A stretch of 64,000 nt of DNA from Zygaena filipendulae (lineage: Eukaryota > Arthropoda > Insecta > Lepidoptera > Zygaenidae): assembly GCA_907165275.2 (NCBI GenBank), contig OU015655.1, positions 6,894,501 through 6,958,500 of the forward strand. The letters are read 5' to 3'. The number at the start of each line of letters is the position of its first letter. The first letter of the stretch is position 1. Positions 34,859 to 45,400 of the stretch are shown piece after piece. A model generated the notes under the pieces. The model was not told the origin of the DNA and made no database searches. It saw only the letters and a program-made list of their open reading frames with translations. The position numbers and the translations under genes were made by a program.

Positions 34859-36687
34859 TACAGTCGGGACTATCCGGATATATCGATATGTGAATTTTAT
34901 TTTTTATTAATTTAATAAGAATTTGTTGTTTATTTCGACCTAATAATATTGACCATTAATGTGCCCGTTTTTTTAAACCATAATACCGCTTTAAACATTA
35001 AATCTATGAATTATTGCTAATAGAATAATAGAGTGCTACACATTCTCATAATACGGGCTGGCCATTTAATTAGGAACACTGACAATTTGTATTGTATTAT
35101 ATAAAAAATTTATATATAAATAATTGTTTTTCTGTGTCTGAATAACCCAACGTAGTTCTAAAACGTAGTGATTACCTTCTCTCTGCTGGCAACGTAGTGA
35201 TTACCTTCTCTCTGCTGGCAACGTAGTGATTACCTTCTCTCTGGTTCTAAAGACAGTCTAGTTTTTATTTTAGTGTGAAATTTATATTTTAAAAAATTAC
35301 GATGAGCAGGAATGCAACTGCTGCAAAAGCTGCGATGCTACACAGCGAAAAGTGATTATTATTATTTTTTGAGAACAGGTGGTCATATCGAACGATAACT
35401 AGATATTTAAAATGTTTGAAACTATGGTATTCAACGCTGCGCAACATTTAAAACGTTATAAACCTACTTTGAATGTGCCCAGAAAAACAAAATCAAGAAC
35501 TCCAACTCCATAAATAGACAAAATTATGACCACGTTAGCGAAGAAATATCCCTTTTTAGGCTTTGTTGTAATTAAACATGAAGTTTTTGGACCTGCATTA
35601 ACAGCGAGGATGTCAGAAGAAGCAGCAGAAGCAGAAGTGGGGTTACAAGGAAGAGTGGCACGTAAAGTACCATCGTTGAAGGAAGAACATCAAAATACAC
35701 GTTTGGCGTTTACACGTAAATATGGACATTGGCTTGTTACCTCGTGCAAACGTGTGTTCTCTGACGAGGCGAAGGTTAATTTGATTTCTCCAGGTGGGAG
35801 ACAATACATACGGTGTCCTGCTAAAGTAGAATGAATCCGAAATGTACAAAAAAGCAGGTAAAACTCAGCGGAGGAAACAAAAAATCAGGGCGCAATTTCT
35901 GGACGTAGAGAAGGGCTCTTGCGGAGAGTTCAAGGCGACTGAAAATAATATCCATAAGGCGATTCCAGAGGAAACTATTCTTCCCTATTCCCTATCTTCC
36001 TATCACATGGACGTTTCACCATAATAACCATTGATGATATCGGCCCAATAAACACTGTACGGTCAGTGAAATCGTTTCTATCAGTCATTCGGTTTCAGTA
36101 CTAGAGTCTAGACTGGCTAGAGAATTAACCACACACACCACATTTGGCATGAAATCATGAAAAAAGTCACAATCTATCATACTACAATTTCAAATGAACT
36201 GTATGAAGCTTTTTGTGAGGCTTGAGCAAAGATTCCTGTGGGGTTATGTCAGAAATTAATATTGTCTATTCGACATAGTTGCCATGCTTGACAAACGATG
36301 TGGTGTTAGGGTCATTAAAAACGAAATTTCTGGTACTAGATATTGATTTTTCCAGTGGTAGAGCCGGGTACCCCGATCGGGGTTAGGTTTAAGTTTTGTA
36401 AACAAATATTGATACTTCAGATTTTAGCTTCATTTTACTTTACTGTCCCTAATTAAATGTCCGGCTACAGAATAACTGAAATGAAATACCTACGTGTTTT
36501 CACTCGGACATCAAATATATTTTTTGCAAGATTTTCTGAATTATTTACACCGATTTATAAGTACTATTAATCGTAGCGTATGATTTTAATAATAGAATTT
36601 GATAATTCAATGAATATTTTGTATTAAAATCAGGTAGGTATATCTGTTCTCGACCTTAGTGTCCCTAATTAGTTGACCACGACTGTA
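34859..36687 (+). mobile_element. Tc1-like transposon, degenerate
   Basis: Bounded by TA with ends ACAGTCGGGAC and its partner GACCACGACTGT. GTCCCTAATTA.TTG.CC-type phrases repeat near 36444 and 36658 and, inverted, near 35042, like the internal direct repeats of IR/DR-type Tc1 elements. The transposase relic at 35526-35834 reads ARKVPSLKEEHQNTRLAFTR, then HWLVTSCKRVFSDEAKVNL. FSDEA is the first catalytic aspartate block of the family, and a GGRQYIRCP block follows. The remaining C-terminal half is eroded (35842-36024 is a shifted remnant). It cannot encode a full transposase. Confidence 0.75.
35164..35245. repeat. 29-bp tandem repeat, about 2.8 copies
   Basis: Unit ACGTAGTGATTACC-TTCTCTCTGCTGGCA, with the third copy broken after TCTCTCTGG. 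It lies within the Tc1-like element upstream of its transposase. The same core occurs once at 22180-22200. Confidence 0.9.
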
Positions 36688-37360
36688 TATACTTAGTCTG
36701 GCCATAAATACTGTTACAATTAAAAATAAAATAATATTTAAAATATATATATAAATAAATTTTAAAATATATTTGAATTTGGAATGTCATTTTTATATTT
36801 TCTTATTTTGGCGCCAATACCTACATTGTACAATATTTTGCGATATTAAAATGGAGTGGGGGTGATAAAGAGAACCGAATCGCTTTGATTGCATAACACA
36901 AAGTAGGTATGCACGGTGTGGAATTTAGCTCCGGACATTACCAAAAATTATGGTTTTTTAAAAAAACTCTGAAGATATGCATAATTGGCACACGGGAGTT
37001 TTACTCTACCTTTTCTATTACTAATCCAATTGTGTAATAAAAATACCATGTCCGAAATTTGAGCTTCTCCCGCTAATGGACGTCATCAACGGGTGCAACA
37101 ATCACACGTCAAAAAATAAAAAACAGTAGGTAATATTTTAACAAACAAAATGACCGTATTTATGCTCACATCAGCTCTAAGGAAGCTTTTCAATGATTCG
37201 ACAGAGTGCAACGTGGGCATTATCCGACTTCAGTGATGGTTTGGGGGTTTGCTATGAGTGACTGAGCCATGCTTTTGTAAAAAAGGTATCAAAACATTCG
37301 GCACAAGAGTATCAAGATACCATTCTTGAGAAGCCTTCACCAATTTTATTGTAAGGAGAA
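36688..37360 (+). pseudogene. Second Tc1/mariner-type element, relic
   Basis: Starts directly after the previous element with TACTTAGTCTGGCCATAAAT. Near 36850 ATGGAGTGGGGGTGATAAAG and GAGAACCGAATCGCTTTGAT match the N-terminus of a transposase (MEW...ENRIALIAL after one frame correction). Near 37195 a frame reads QRGHYPTSVMVWGG, then TEPCFCKKGIKTF and YQDTILEK, typical of the catalytic half. The middle is largely deleted. Non-functional. Confidence 0.75.
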
Positions 37361-37557
37361 GAAGAAAAGAAGAAGTTGGGAGTTCCTGCGGGAATTCCGA
37401 AACTCATGCGGGTGAATCTCCGAAACGTTTGGATTGATTTTGACGGAAATTTCACTGCTCCAATTAGCTGATGTTTTCAGGGGTAAATTAGGCTACTTTA
37501 AAGTTCCTGCGGGAATTCCGAAACTCACGCGGGCGAAACCGCGGGCAACAGCTAGTA
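37340..37557 (+). repeat. Family-C and family-A 3' ends in tandem
   Basis: TTTTATTGTAAGGAGAAGAA then GTTCCTGCGGGAATTCCGAA and a second GTTCCTGCGGGAATTCCGAA with GCGGGCAACAGCTAGTAG. The first part matches the reverse of 45772-45925 (family C). Confidence 0.7.
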
Positions 37558-37869
37558 GTTGTGTAAATTGGAAATTGGAATTCCTAACCAAAGAGGAGGT
37601 ACCTATTTGAGATTAAAGTGGCCAGTACGACAAAACGCCCAGGGCCGTGGGGTTACCAGGGGGTGCAAGGGGTGCGGTGGCGCCTGTCGAGTGCTGAATT
37701 TTTGGATATTTAACGCCATTCGGCCATTGCACAGTTTTATATACTTGTTACTTACGACAAATATGTATGCGCAAGCAAAAAAAAAATAGTCATCAAATAA
37801 TATTTTTTTTACTTTTATTAGGCTTTCGGCGCTTTTCATTCTCTAATCCAAAGAGAGTGTATGTACGTG

Positions 37870-38050
37870 TGACACGTTGCCGCCCGGCACTTGAAGCAAA
37901 ATGATCTCAGAGTGTATATATACTGTATAGGCGAGTAATTGCGCCCTTTGACATTGCCGCCCGGTCGCCCGCACCGCACTTGAAGCAAAATGATCTCTCG
38001 CGCGCGAATACGTCTGTGGCGTCCTTTGACATAGCCGTCCGGGCGCTCGC
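37870..38050. repeat. Tandem repeat with 79-bp period
   Basis: TGACACGTTGCCGCCCGG (37870), TGACATTGCCGCCCGG (37949) and TGACATAGCCGTCCGGG (38028) are spaced exactly 79 bp apart. CACTTGAAGCAAAATGATCTC follows the first two. The minus-strand frames here (69-72 codons) are products of the repeat. Confidence 0.8.
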
Positions 38051-38053
38051 ACA

Positions 38054-38194
38054 AGCTACTGCTCCACCTGCGTGTTAACTCGTAAAATAGTGCGCTAGTT
38101 TAGATGTGGCCAACATTTTAACGTGTTAACTCACTAACTTACCACGTTAGACATTAACATCAACGTTAACGTTAACGCAGGTGGAGCAGTAGCA
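38054..38194. mobile_element. Hairpin MITE with GCTACTGCTCCACC ends
   Basis: Left GCTACTGCTCCACCTGCGT and right ACGCAGGTGGAGCAGTAGC are perfect inverses. The interior is rich in GTTAAC and ACGTTAA motifs. About 140 bp, directly after the 79-bp tandem array. Confidence 0.8.
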
Positions 38195-38766
38195 TTAAAG
38201 AGAAATGATCTCTAAATCACTACAATCAGGTGTAAGTTCATTTGAATTAAGGATTTCGTAACGATTTCTGTTTTGAATTTAAAAAAAAAAATTCAAGCAA
38301 TTAATCGCTTACTCAAAGTCTGAGATTAGAATGTGAAATACGTAGGTAGGTACGCGAAGTTGCGCGACCAGTGTTTTGATGCGAGTTCGAGCAAAGAAAC
38401 CTTTCAGTCGCCTATCCACATCGCTAAGTGAGAACGTGTGTACTTACACTAATCGAAATAGTAAAAAGTTGAGTTATCATGAACTATTTACATTATAAAT
38501 AAAAAATATTCTAAGTATTTACTATAAAATATTGATGGAGATTAATAAACACACGAGGTAAGTAATTTTAAGAATTTATAATAGTCGCTTACAAATAGGT
38601 GCTTACAATTAATGCGATCGATACCTTTTAAAGATTTTCATAATTAATATTAACGCGGAAGGTAGGTATTTAATGTTACAAGGATTTGTTTTTGTTCATA
38701 AAAACTGTTTTTCTATAAAATGTTTATATGCTTAAAACAATAATAATGACTTCTTTATTGACCAAC
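38195..38766. other. Non-coding, no gene seen
   Basis: Intergenic AT-rich sequence with a GC-richer patch at 38350-38440. No ORF or repeat family was recognised. Confidence 0.3.
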
Positions 38767-38970
38767 TAGCTGTGCCCTGCGGTTTCACCCGCGTGAATAT
38801 CTGAATTCCCGCAGGAACTATTTTTTCTAAAATAAAAGTAAGTATAGCCTAAATTACGCCTTATAACATTAGCTATCGACTATCAGTCAGTGAAAATCCC
38901 GTTAAAATCGGTCCAGTCGCTTCAGAGATTAACCGGAACAAACAGACAGACAGACAGAGAAATAAATTCA
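38767..38970 (-). repeat. Family-A repeat
   Basis: AACTAGCTGTGCCCTGCGGT, ACCCGCGTGAATATCTGAAT, TCGGTCCAGTCGCTTCAGAG, then an ACAGACAGACAGACAGAGA tail. Confidence 0.75.
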
Positions 38971-39636
38971 ATTTTTTTTTTATGTACCGTATGGCAGGTA
39001 CCTACTTTCATATTATGCATTGAGTGAAAAGCTGTTAATTCGGAATTACAGACAGACACTTTTATATTTTATGTGTACTTATAGATGATATAACCAGCTG
39101 TTGCTGTTTAGAGTGGTGGTGGAATATTTTCCTGATGTAACTGCCATATACCTACCTAAACCTACACCTTGCTTTTGAAGTTGGTTAAAAGTGACCTTTA
39201 TTGATACCAAGGCAAAACGTGAGATTTCGCTCGAATCGTCGTTTACAAAACTGTTTTTATTTAATTATTTATTTTGGCAGATACAGTTTCAATTGAGTAA
39301 ATAAATAAAATACAATAGATAACAGACACCTCTAGCTCAAGTGTAACAAAAATAGAAATCATCAAGTTGTTGCAATTTACCTACACTAAATTTTTTTATA
39401 CTAGCTATAGGTAGGTACCTACCTACTTGATGATGAAAATGATTCTAGCCTTTGGTGCATTAGGTCCTATTGCTGGAATGTCCACTCTGTTTGTTAAGTG
39501 TGGAAGTAAACTATACTATATTGGGTTTTGATTCTCTTGAGTGTAATATATGCGACATAAACGGCAACTAACTGCGTTGACTTAGTTTGATTCGATTTAC
39601 AGCCCCAAGAGATTGCAGGGGCCGGCAGTCTCGACA

Positions 39637-40185
39637 TAGTCCGGTCAATTTAGACCAAAAAATGAGAGTGAAGTTACATGAAGTCCCAACAAGCTGAATT
39701 TCAATAAAATTGTTCAAAACATAATCATAAACAATCTCTAGAAGTTCCCCATCATTCCCGTGTAAGGAAAAAAATTTATTCAAGGTCAAAGGTCAAAAAA
39801 ATTAATAAAAGTTGTTATCGTCATAATATGCACACGTTTCCACGCCACCTATGAGGTAGTGTACTTAGCGCGTTTTTATAACTTTTTGAAACGTTATATC
39901 TCAGAAACGGTGGCTTGTAAGAAAAAAAGTATTGATACATTTTTTATAGATAATTTTATGATCTACAATTTTTGTCTAAGGTACTTTTATGATAAAACTT
40001 ACCATTTTGCTGAAAATCGCGAAAAACTCATTTTTTTGACCTTTGACCTTGAATAAAATTTTTTCCTTACACGGGAATGATGGGGAACTTCTAGACATTG
40101 TTTATAATTATGTTTTAAACAATTTCACTGAAATTCAGCTTGTTGGGACTTTATGTAACTTCGAATGTCTAAATTGACCGGACTA
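39637..40185. mobile_element. Long-arm inverted-repeat element, TAGTCCGGTC family
   Basis: The left arm from TAGTCCGGTCAATTTAGA is mirrored at the right by TCTAAATTGACCGGACTA, with TA at both edges. The arms are about 165 bp (including AAGTCCCAACAAGCTGAATT, GAAGTTCCCCATCATTCCCG and GGTCAAAGGTCAAAAAAATT) around a loop of about 230 bp. Two small frames on opposite strands are chance. Confidence 0.88.
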
Positions 40186-40849
40186 ACAACGTTTTGACAA
40201 CTTTATCGCATCGATCATTAACTAGGGACCCAAAAATCATATCATACAATCATTATATCATACAACTTACAATGGCCATGGCTGGTTACTCATTTTTGCC
40301 TGATTCAAAACTGTTATTATTATTATTAGTAAAGCCTTGTTTATTCCTTAGTAAAAAAAATTACATTATTTGATATGTAAAGAAAAGAGATGCTCTAGTT
40401 AACTATACTTTTATTCTCACTATTATAGCTATTACAACCGCACATATACTATATATACAATAGAAATAGAACACTTATTACGACCACTTAAGTCGAGCAG
40501 AATAACTAGAATGAAGCTCTTCTGTGCTGACACTAGTATTTATACCCACAATCCCACCAACAATTGTGGGCGTACACTACTTTAATTTATCAAATGGGAA
40601 TGAGGGTACCGACTAAATAACAGTGTTGCCATGACATAATGCTAGAATTCCCTGAAATAAGGAACGACTTAATAGAGAACATGACAGATATTTAAATACA
40701 ATTTGAGTTTAGAAAATTAAAATTAAAATTACACTATTTAGAATAAGTATCAATTCAAAATTAACAAAATACATAGATTAATTCATTATTACATGCAAAC
40801 AAAAAAAAGAAAACAAATCACTATTATTAAGGACCTCTTTACAGATTGA
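40186..40849. other. Non-coding interval, possible retroelement debris
   Basis: ATTATTATTATTAGTAAAGC at 40316 looks like the microsatellite end of a LINE. CACTAGTATTTATACCCACA and CAACAATTGTGGGCG near 40530 could be part of an LTR or promoter, but no second LTR copy was found. Confidence 0.3.
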
Positions 40850-40997
40850 AGGCCTCCTCCATTTTTCTCCACTTATCTCTGTCTATTGCCATTTCCATCC
40901 AGTCATTTCCCACTGTTTTCAGTATTTCGTCGAGCCACCTTTCCGTTGGTCTACCTCTTTTTCTCTTTCCTGATGGCCCTTTCCAAGTAGTTAACTG
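40850..40997 (-). pseudogene. LINE ORF2 C-terminal fragment
   Basis: On the minus strand a frame reads WKGPSGKRKRGRPTERWLDE, then ILKTVGNDWMEMAIDRDKWR. The KRGRP..RW.D...G..W...A.DR..W pattern is the usual C-terminal end of RTE/CR1-like LINE proteins. 5'-truncated. Confidence 0.85.
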
Positions 40998-40999
40998 TT

Positions 41000-42004
41000 A
41001 TGGGTGTGGATTCAATATCTTTCGACTGTGGAAAACCTCTACATTTTGTAATAAATAACTGTGAAAAAGAGGGTAATAAAAAAAATTACGTTGTTTTATT
41101 GAAAAGGTTAGTTATGGTGTACGAGGCTCAATAATTCCATACCGTTACCGATTTAAATTTTTTCGTGACTGTTCCAAATATTTTTTGTCCTTTAATGTTA
41201 TTTTAGAAAATGAAGCTACAATTAAGATGTTTTCTGTTGATTGAAAAAAAATTTTTTTTTCTTTCTGTTAACACACGGAAAAAGATCTTACCTAAGTGCC
41301 ATATTTAAGAAAATAAGCAAATTTACAGTTTATATTTTACCAACTAGTATCTAACGGAATGGAGTTACGACACGAAATAAATATTACATTATAGATACTA
41401 TTATTAATATGATTAATACTGTATTTTAAGGTAAAAGTGTAGTTTTTGATATAATTAAAAGCATTTTGAGTACTTATTATTCGAGTTTTGCTTACAAATT
41501 GGGTTAAAATATTTGATCACGGAATGGAAAAGTTTTAGGACTGCCCGTGAAAAAAATGTTAAAACAATAAGAAAATAGCGATCAAATGAGTATTAATCTA
41601 ACATTATTAAAAAAAGATATATTTTTGCTATACACATTAAAATTATCAAATAGTGATTTTACTAGCATTCAGTATTTCCATCATAATTTTACTGCAAGAC
41701 AATTTTTGAGAAAATGACCCAGGTACATTGAAAACCCGTTTTTAGTAATAACACAATTTTACTTGTTAAAACCAGTTTTGTTATAAACTATGTCGAGAAG
41801 CCCCACAATTTCTTTGTATGGAATTTAAGAACCTGCCAAATCTATACGAGTATATTAAAATTATAAAGAAAAATTATTGATTTTTTGCATGTTTGTAATA
41901 AGTAGTAATGGTAAAACCAATAATAATTCTATCTCGTCATACCTATAGGAAGCTATTAGGTAGGTACATTGTTCCCGATTGACATAGGATACATACATAG
42001 ATAC
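41000..42004. other. AT-rich, nothing recognised
   Basis: Low-complexity AT-rich sequence between the LINE fragment and the family-A repeats at the 3' side of the CUB/LDLa gene. Confidence 0.3.
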
Positions 42005-42372
42005 ATAGGTAGTTTTTGTCCTAGAATTGCCACGCGAACTCCAAAGTTAATAGGAGTGAGACCGTAGCGTAGGGGACCAACTAGATAGTGTTAGGTAAGT
42101 TGGTTTCTTGGTCGATTTTGATCACATTTTGATATTGTAAAGACACTTTAAAACGCGTTCTGAATACAAACGGTGTTTACTGTGATAAATCCTTCACTAT
42201 TATAAGTTGGAATGCTAGTTTGTTTGTTTATTTGTTAGGTACTTACTCTTTTACGCCTTAACTACTCAACCGATCACCATGAAATTTTACATACAAGTGT
42301 CAAAAGTATAGAAAATGACATAGGGGGAACCCCGAAATTAATGCGTGTGAAACCGTGTGGACCAGCTAGTAT
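42005..42372 (+). repeat. Two family-A repeats downstream of the CUB/LDLa gene
   Basis: 42005-42090 ends GTAGGGGACCAACTAGATAG. 42192-42372 starts CACTATTATAAGTTGGAATG and has ATGAAATTTTACATAC and GTGTGGACCAGCTAGTA. Confidence 0.7.
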
Positions 42373-42413
42373 ATTATAGTTAGTACCTCCGTTAAACATT
42401 TTCGTTTACCTAC

Positions 42414-45400
42414 TTAGATCTCAAACACGCCTGTCGGTTTCGGACTGCCAGGTCTGGATATGATGTTCCTTCCACAATTGGTGACGGCCTTTAAAGTATC
42501 TTGCAATTTTAATTTCATTGAACTCATTGCGGTTGTCCTACGGGTTGGACTCAAAACTCTCTTCATGGGCTTCATGTAAATAATTTTTTTTATCATTGTA
42601 AATTAAAAAGATTTAAACTATCTACACATATCATATTATATTACACGTTTATCTAAATTAATATTATAAAGAGGTAAAGTTTGTGAGTTTGTGAGGTTGT
42701 AGGGGGTAATCTCTGGATCTAGTATAGAAGCGATTTTGGAAATTCTTTTATCATTGAAATGCTACGTTATCTCTCAGTGACATAGGCTATTGTAAGAGCG
42801 TTTTCACATTATCCGATCCGATATCGGTGTCGGACAACGATAGCCGACATCCGATAGCCGACATCCGATAGCCGACACCATGTGCTATTTTCACATATTT
42901 CCGACAAAATCGTTCCGATACGGCCATTTGCTCCATAGCTTAGTGCGGGCAGGTCATCATGGCAGACTATAATAGAAAACTTTATTTGCTGTATCTGACA
43001 ACCAAACTAGTAAAGAAGCTCAAAATGGCCGCCGCGCATCAGGCTCTACGCACACAGAGACAATTTAGATACACGTACAGCACACATACAAACATTATCG
43101 TCCGACGGCTCACGGGCGTCCGATGGTGCCGCCAGCGTATCGGTGTCGGCTCCGATATCCGATATCGGGCCGGACAATATGAAAGACAGGTACATATTTC
43201 ATACATTTTGCTTGCCCCGATATCGTGTCGGCGTCCGACACCGATATCGGATCGGATAGTGTGAAAACGCTCTAACACGGAATTGGCACGGGAACTCCGA
43301 AATTACTGCGGGTGAAACTGCGGGGAACAGCTAGTATTAATATATACAGATAGAATTTATAATATGGTCGGGTAAAAGGTAAAAGCAATTAATTCTATAA
43401 AATCTCGGAGAAGTAGGTACTTAACTATGACATCAGAATTTAAATGACGCATTTAATTTGAACGTTATTTCCCCAGTGACCCTACAAATATGTATACCTA
43501 TTTATTATATACAAGTTATTAGGTAAGCTAATATAATTTTTTATTTAAACACCTGGAACATACTATCCTGGCTAATCCCAGCTCATAATACTATACTGGG
43601 TGAGGTTAAAGTTAGACAAGGGACGCATTCACACCCTCGGTAAGTCATGCTCATATTATAACATATTATTATGTAACAAAAAAGTGCATTCTTTGTATGA
43701 CGTAGGCAACCGATAAGAAAGGACTTTTTGAAATTCCACTCCCAAGGGGATGAAAAGGAGTTGCAAAGTTTGTTTGGAACAATTCCGCGAGAACTTCGAA
43801 ATTATCGCGGGTGTAACCGCGCGGGTCAGCTAGGTAGTATAATATATAGGTACAAGCTCTGCTTAATTTGAGATTTTGTGATTACATATAATGACCAAGC
43901 ATTTACTATACATAGTTGGAGAGAAAGTAACAATGTAATCCCGAGAAATTCTTATTCTGTGTGCCAAATTATTGCCCAAACTTGTCTAACCTTTTCAGCG
44001 CCAACGAGTAGCATTACTAGGTAGGTAACTCACACATACACACACGCAAGTTATTTCAAAAAATATTGTTCTTTTCACACTCTATTTTTTCACAAAAATT
44101 TACAATTCGTGATGGACGATTGCCACTTTACGCAAAATTATTGGTCCCTGACACACAATGAACTCAAATGTAAATACAAACTGTCAGTTGATGAGAGAGC
44201 GGAAAAAAACAACTTATTTGTAATAAATAACATGACATACCTCCGATGCACTCGAAGATTGAGGGACGATACTTAGGCTTCTCAGCTCTCTGGTTATAGC
44301 TTCGGTTACATTTGCATCGGTCTCCGATGACGAACTCGAAAACGTCTGATTTTCAAAACGTTAGTGAGTCATCAAGGAGGGATAGGTATTATTACAAATT
44401 ACTATTATTATATTACTTACTATTATTATAAATTCGAAAGTGAGTTTGTTTGTTTCGTTTTCAAGCCTTAACGCCTCAACTGATCATCATGAAATTTTGC
44501 ATACCTACTCGTACCTACAGAGAAGGACATAGGCAACTTTTTTATCCCGGAATTCCCGCGGGGAGTATGTATCGTAAGTAGCTATGTATTTACAACAAAA
44601 AGTATTATATTATGAGCTGTTTGGTATACACAGTATCAGCTCTGCTGAGTTTAGGACCAAGGCGACGCTGCACTAATGTCTAAGCAAAAAAACGCACTAA
44701 CCGGAATCAAAGAATCTCTTTTGATATGGTCCATTTCAATGCGTTCATGTTGTGGTGGTTTCAATAATGCACCGACGTACAGACGATTGTCCTCGTTAGC
44801 GTTAAATATAAAGAAGGAATTCGCCAAAGACGGCAGAAATTGCAATAGTATATGACTGCCGGCCAGCAGGGCGCATAGTATCGCGGCTGTTACGGTGACT
44901 ACTGGAGCTATCCCCAACTTCTCAACGGGCAGTCCACACTCCGACTTTCGTTCATCGAACCTGAATTGTTATCACACACTATACTAAAATCTTAACCATC
45001 TCTTGTCGTTGTATATGTCGTGGCCACAGCTAACAATTATCCAATTCATGAAATGGTCGGCCACATCATGAACTATCGAATATTGACTTGTCACCATATT
45101 TTGACTTTGGTCACCAGTACAAATCTAATCTAACCAGGAATGTAGGGGTGCTCTCTACGCCCTATAGGCACATATAATGAGTTCATGATGTGGCCAGTGG
45201 CCACGGCATAATATAGGTAGGTACAAGTTGTTTCCTGTAAGGTACCAGCGGGCGCAGGGTGACAATGAACTTCCATAGGTACCTATCGATTGGACCCCCC
45301 ATGTGTGTTCAGCGATTAATTGTAGTTTTTGAGTTATATATCTACGTATTCGATCAATTGTATCCTAAGCAATGGAAGGACACATAGATCAGCAAATCGC

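Noticed and set aside
40500..40720. Possible LTR or promoter near TTTATACCCACAATCCC
   Set aside because: No second LTR, primer-binding site or retroviral-type coding remnant was found nearby.
42959..43278. Opposing 101- and 79-codon frames
   Set aside because: Both lie inside the Harbinger-type MITE palindrome.
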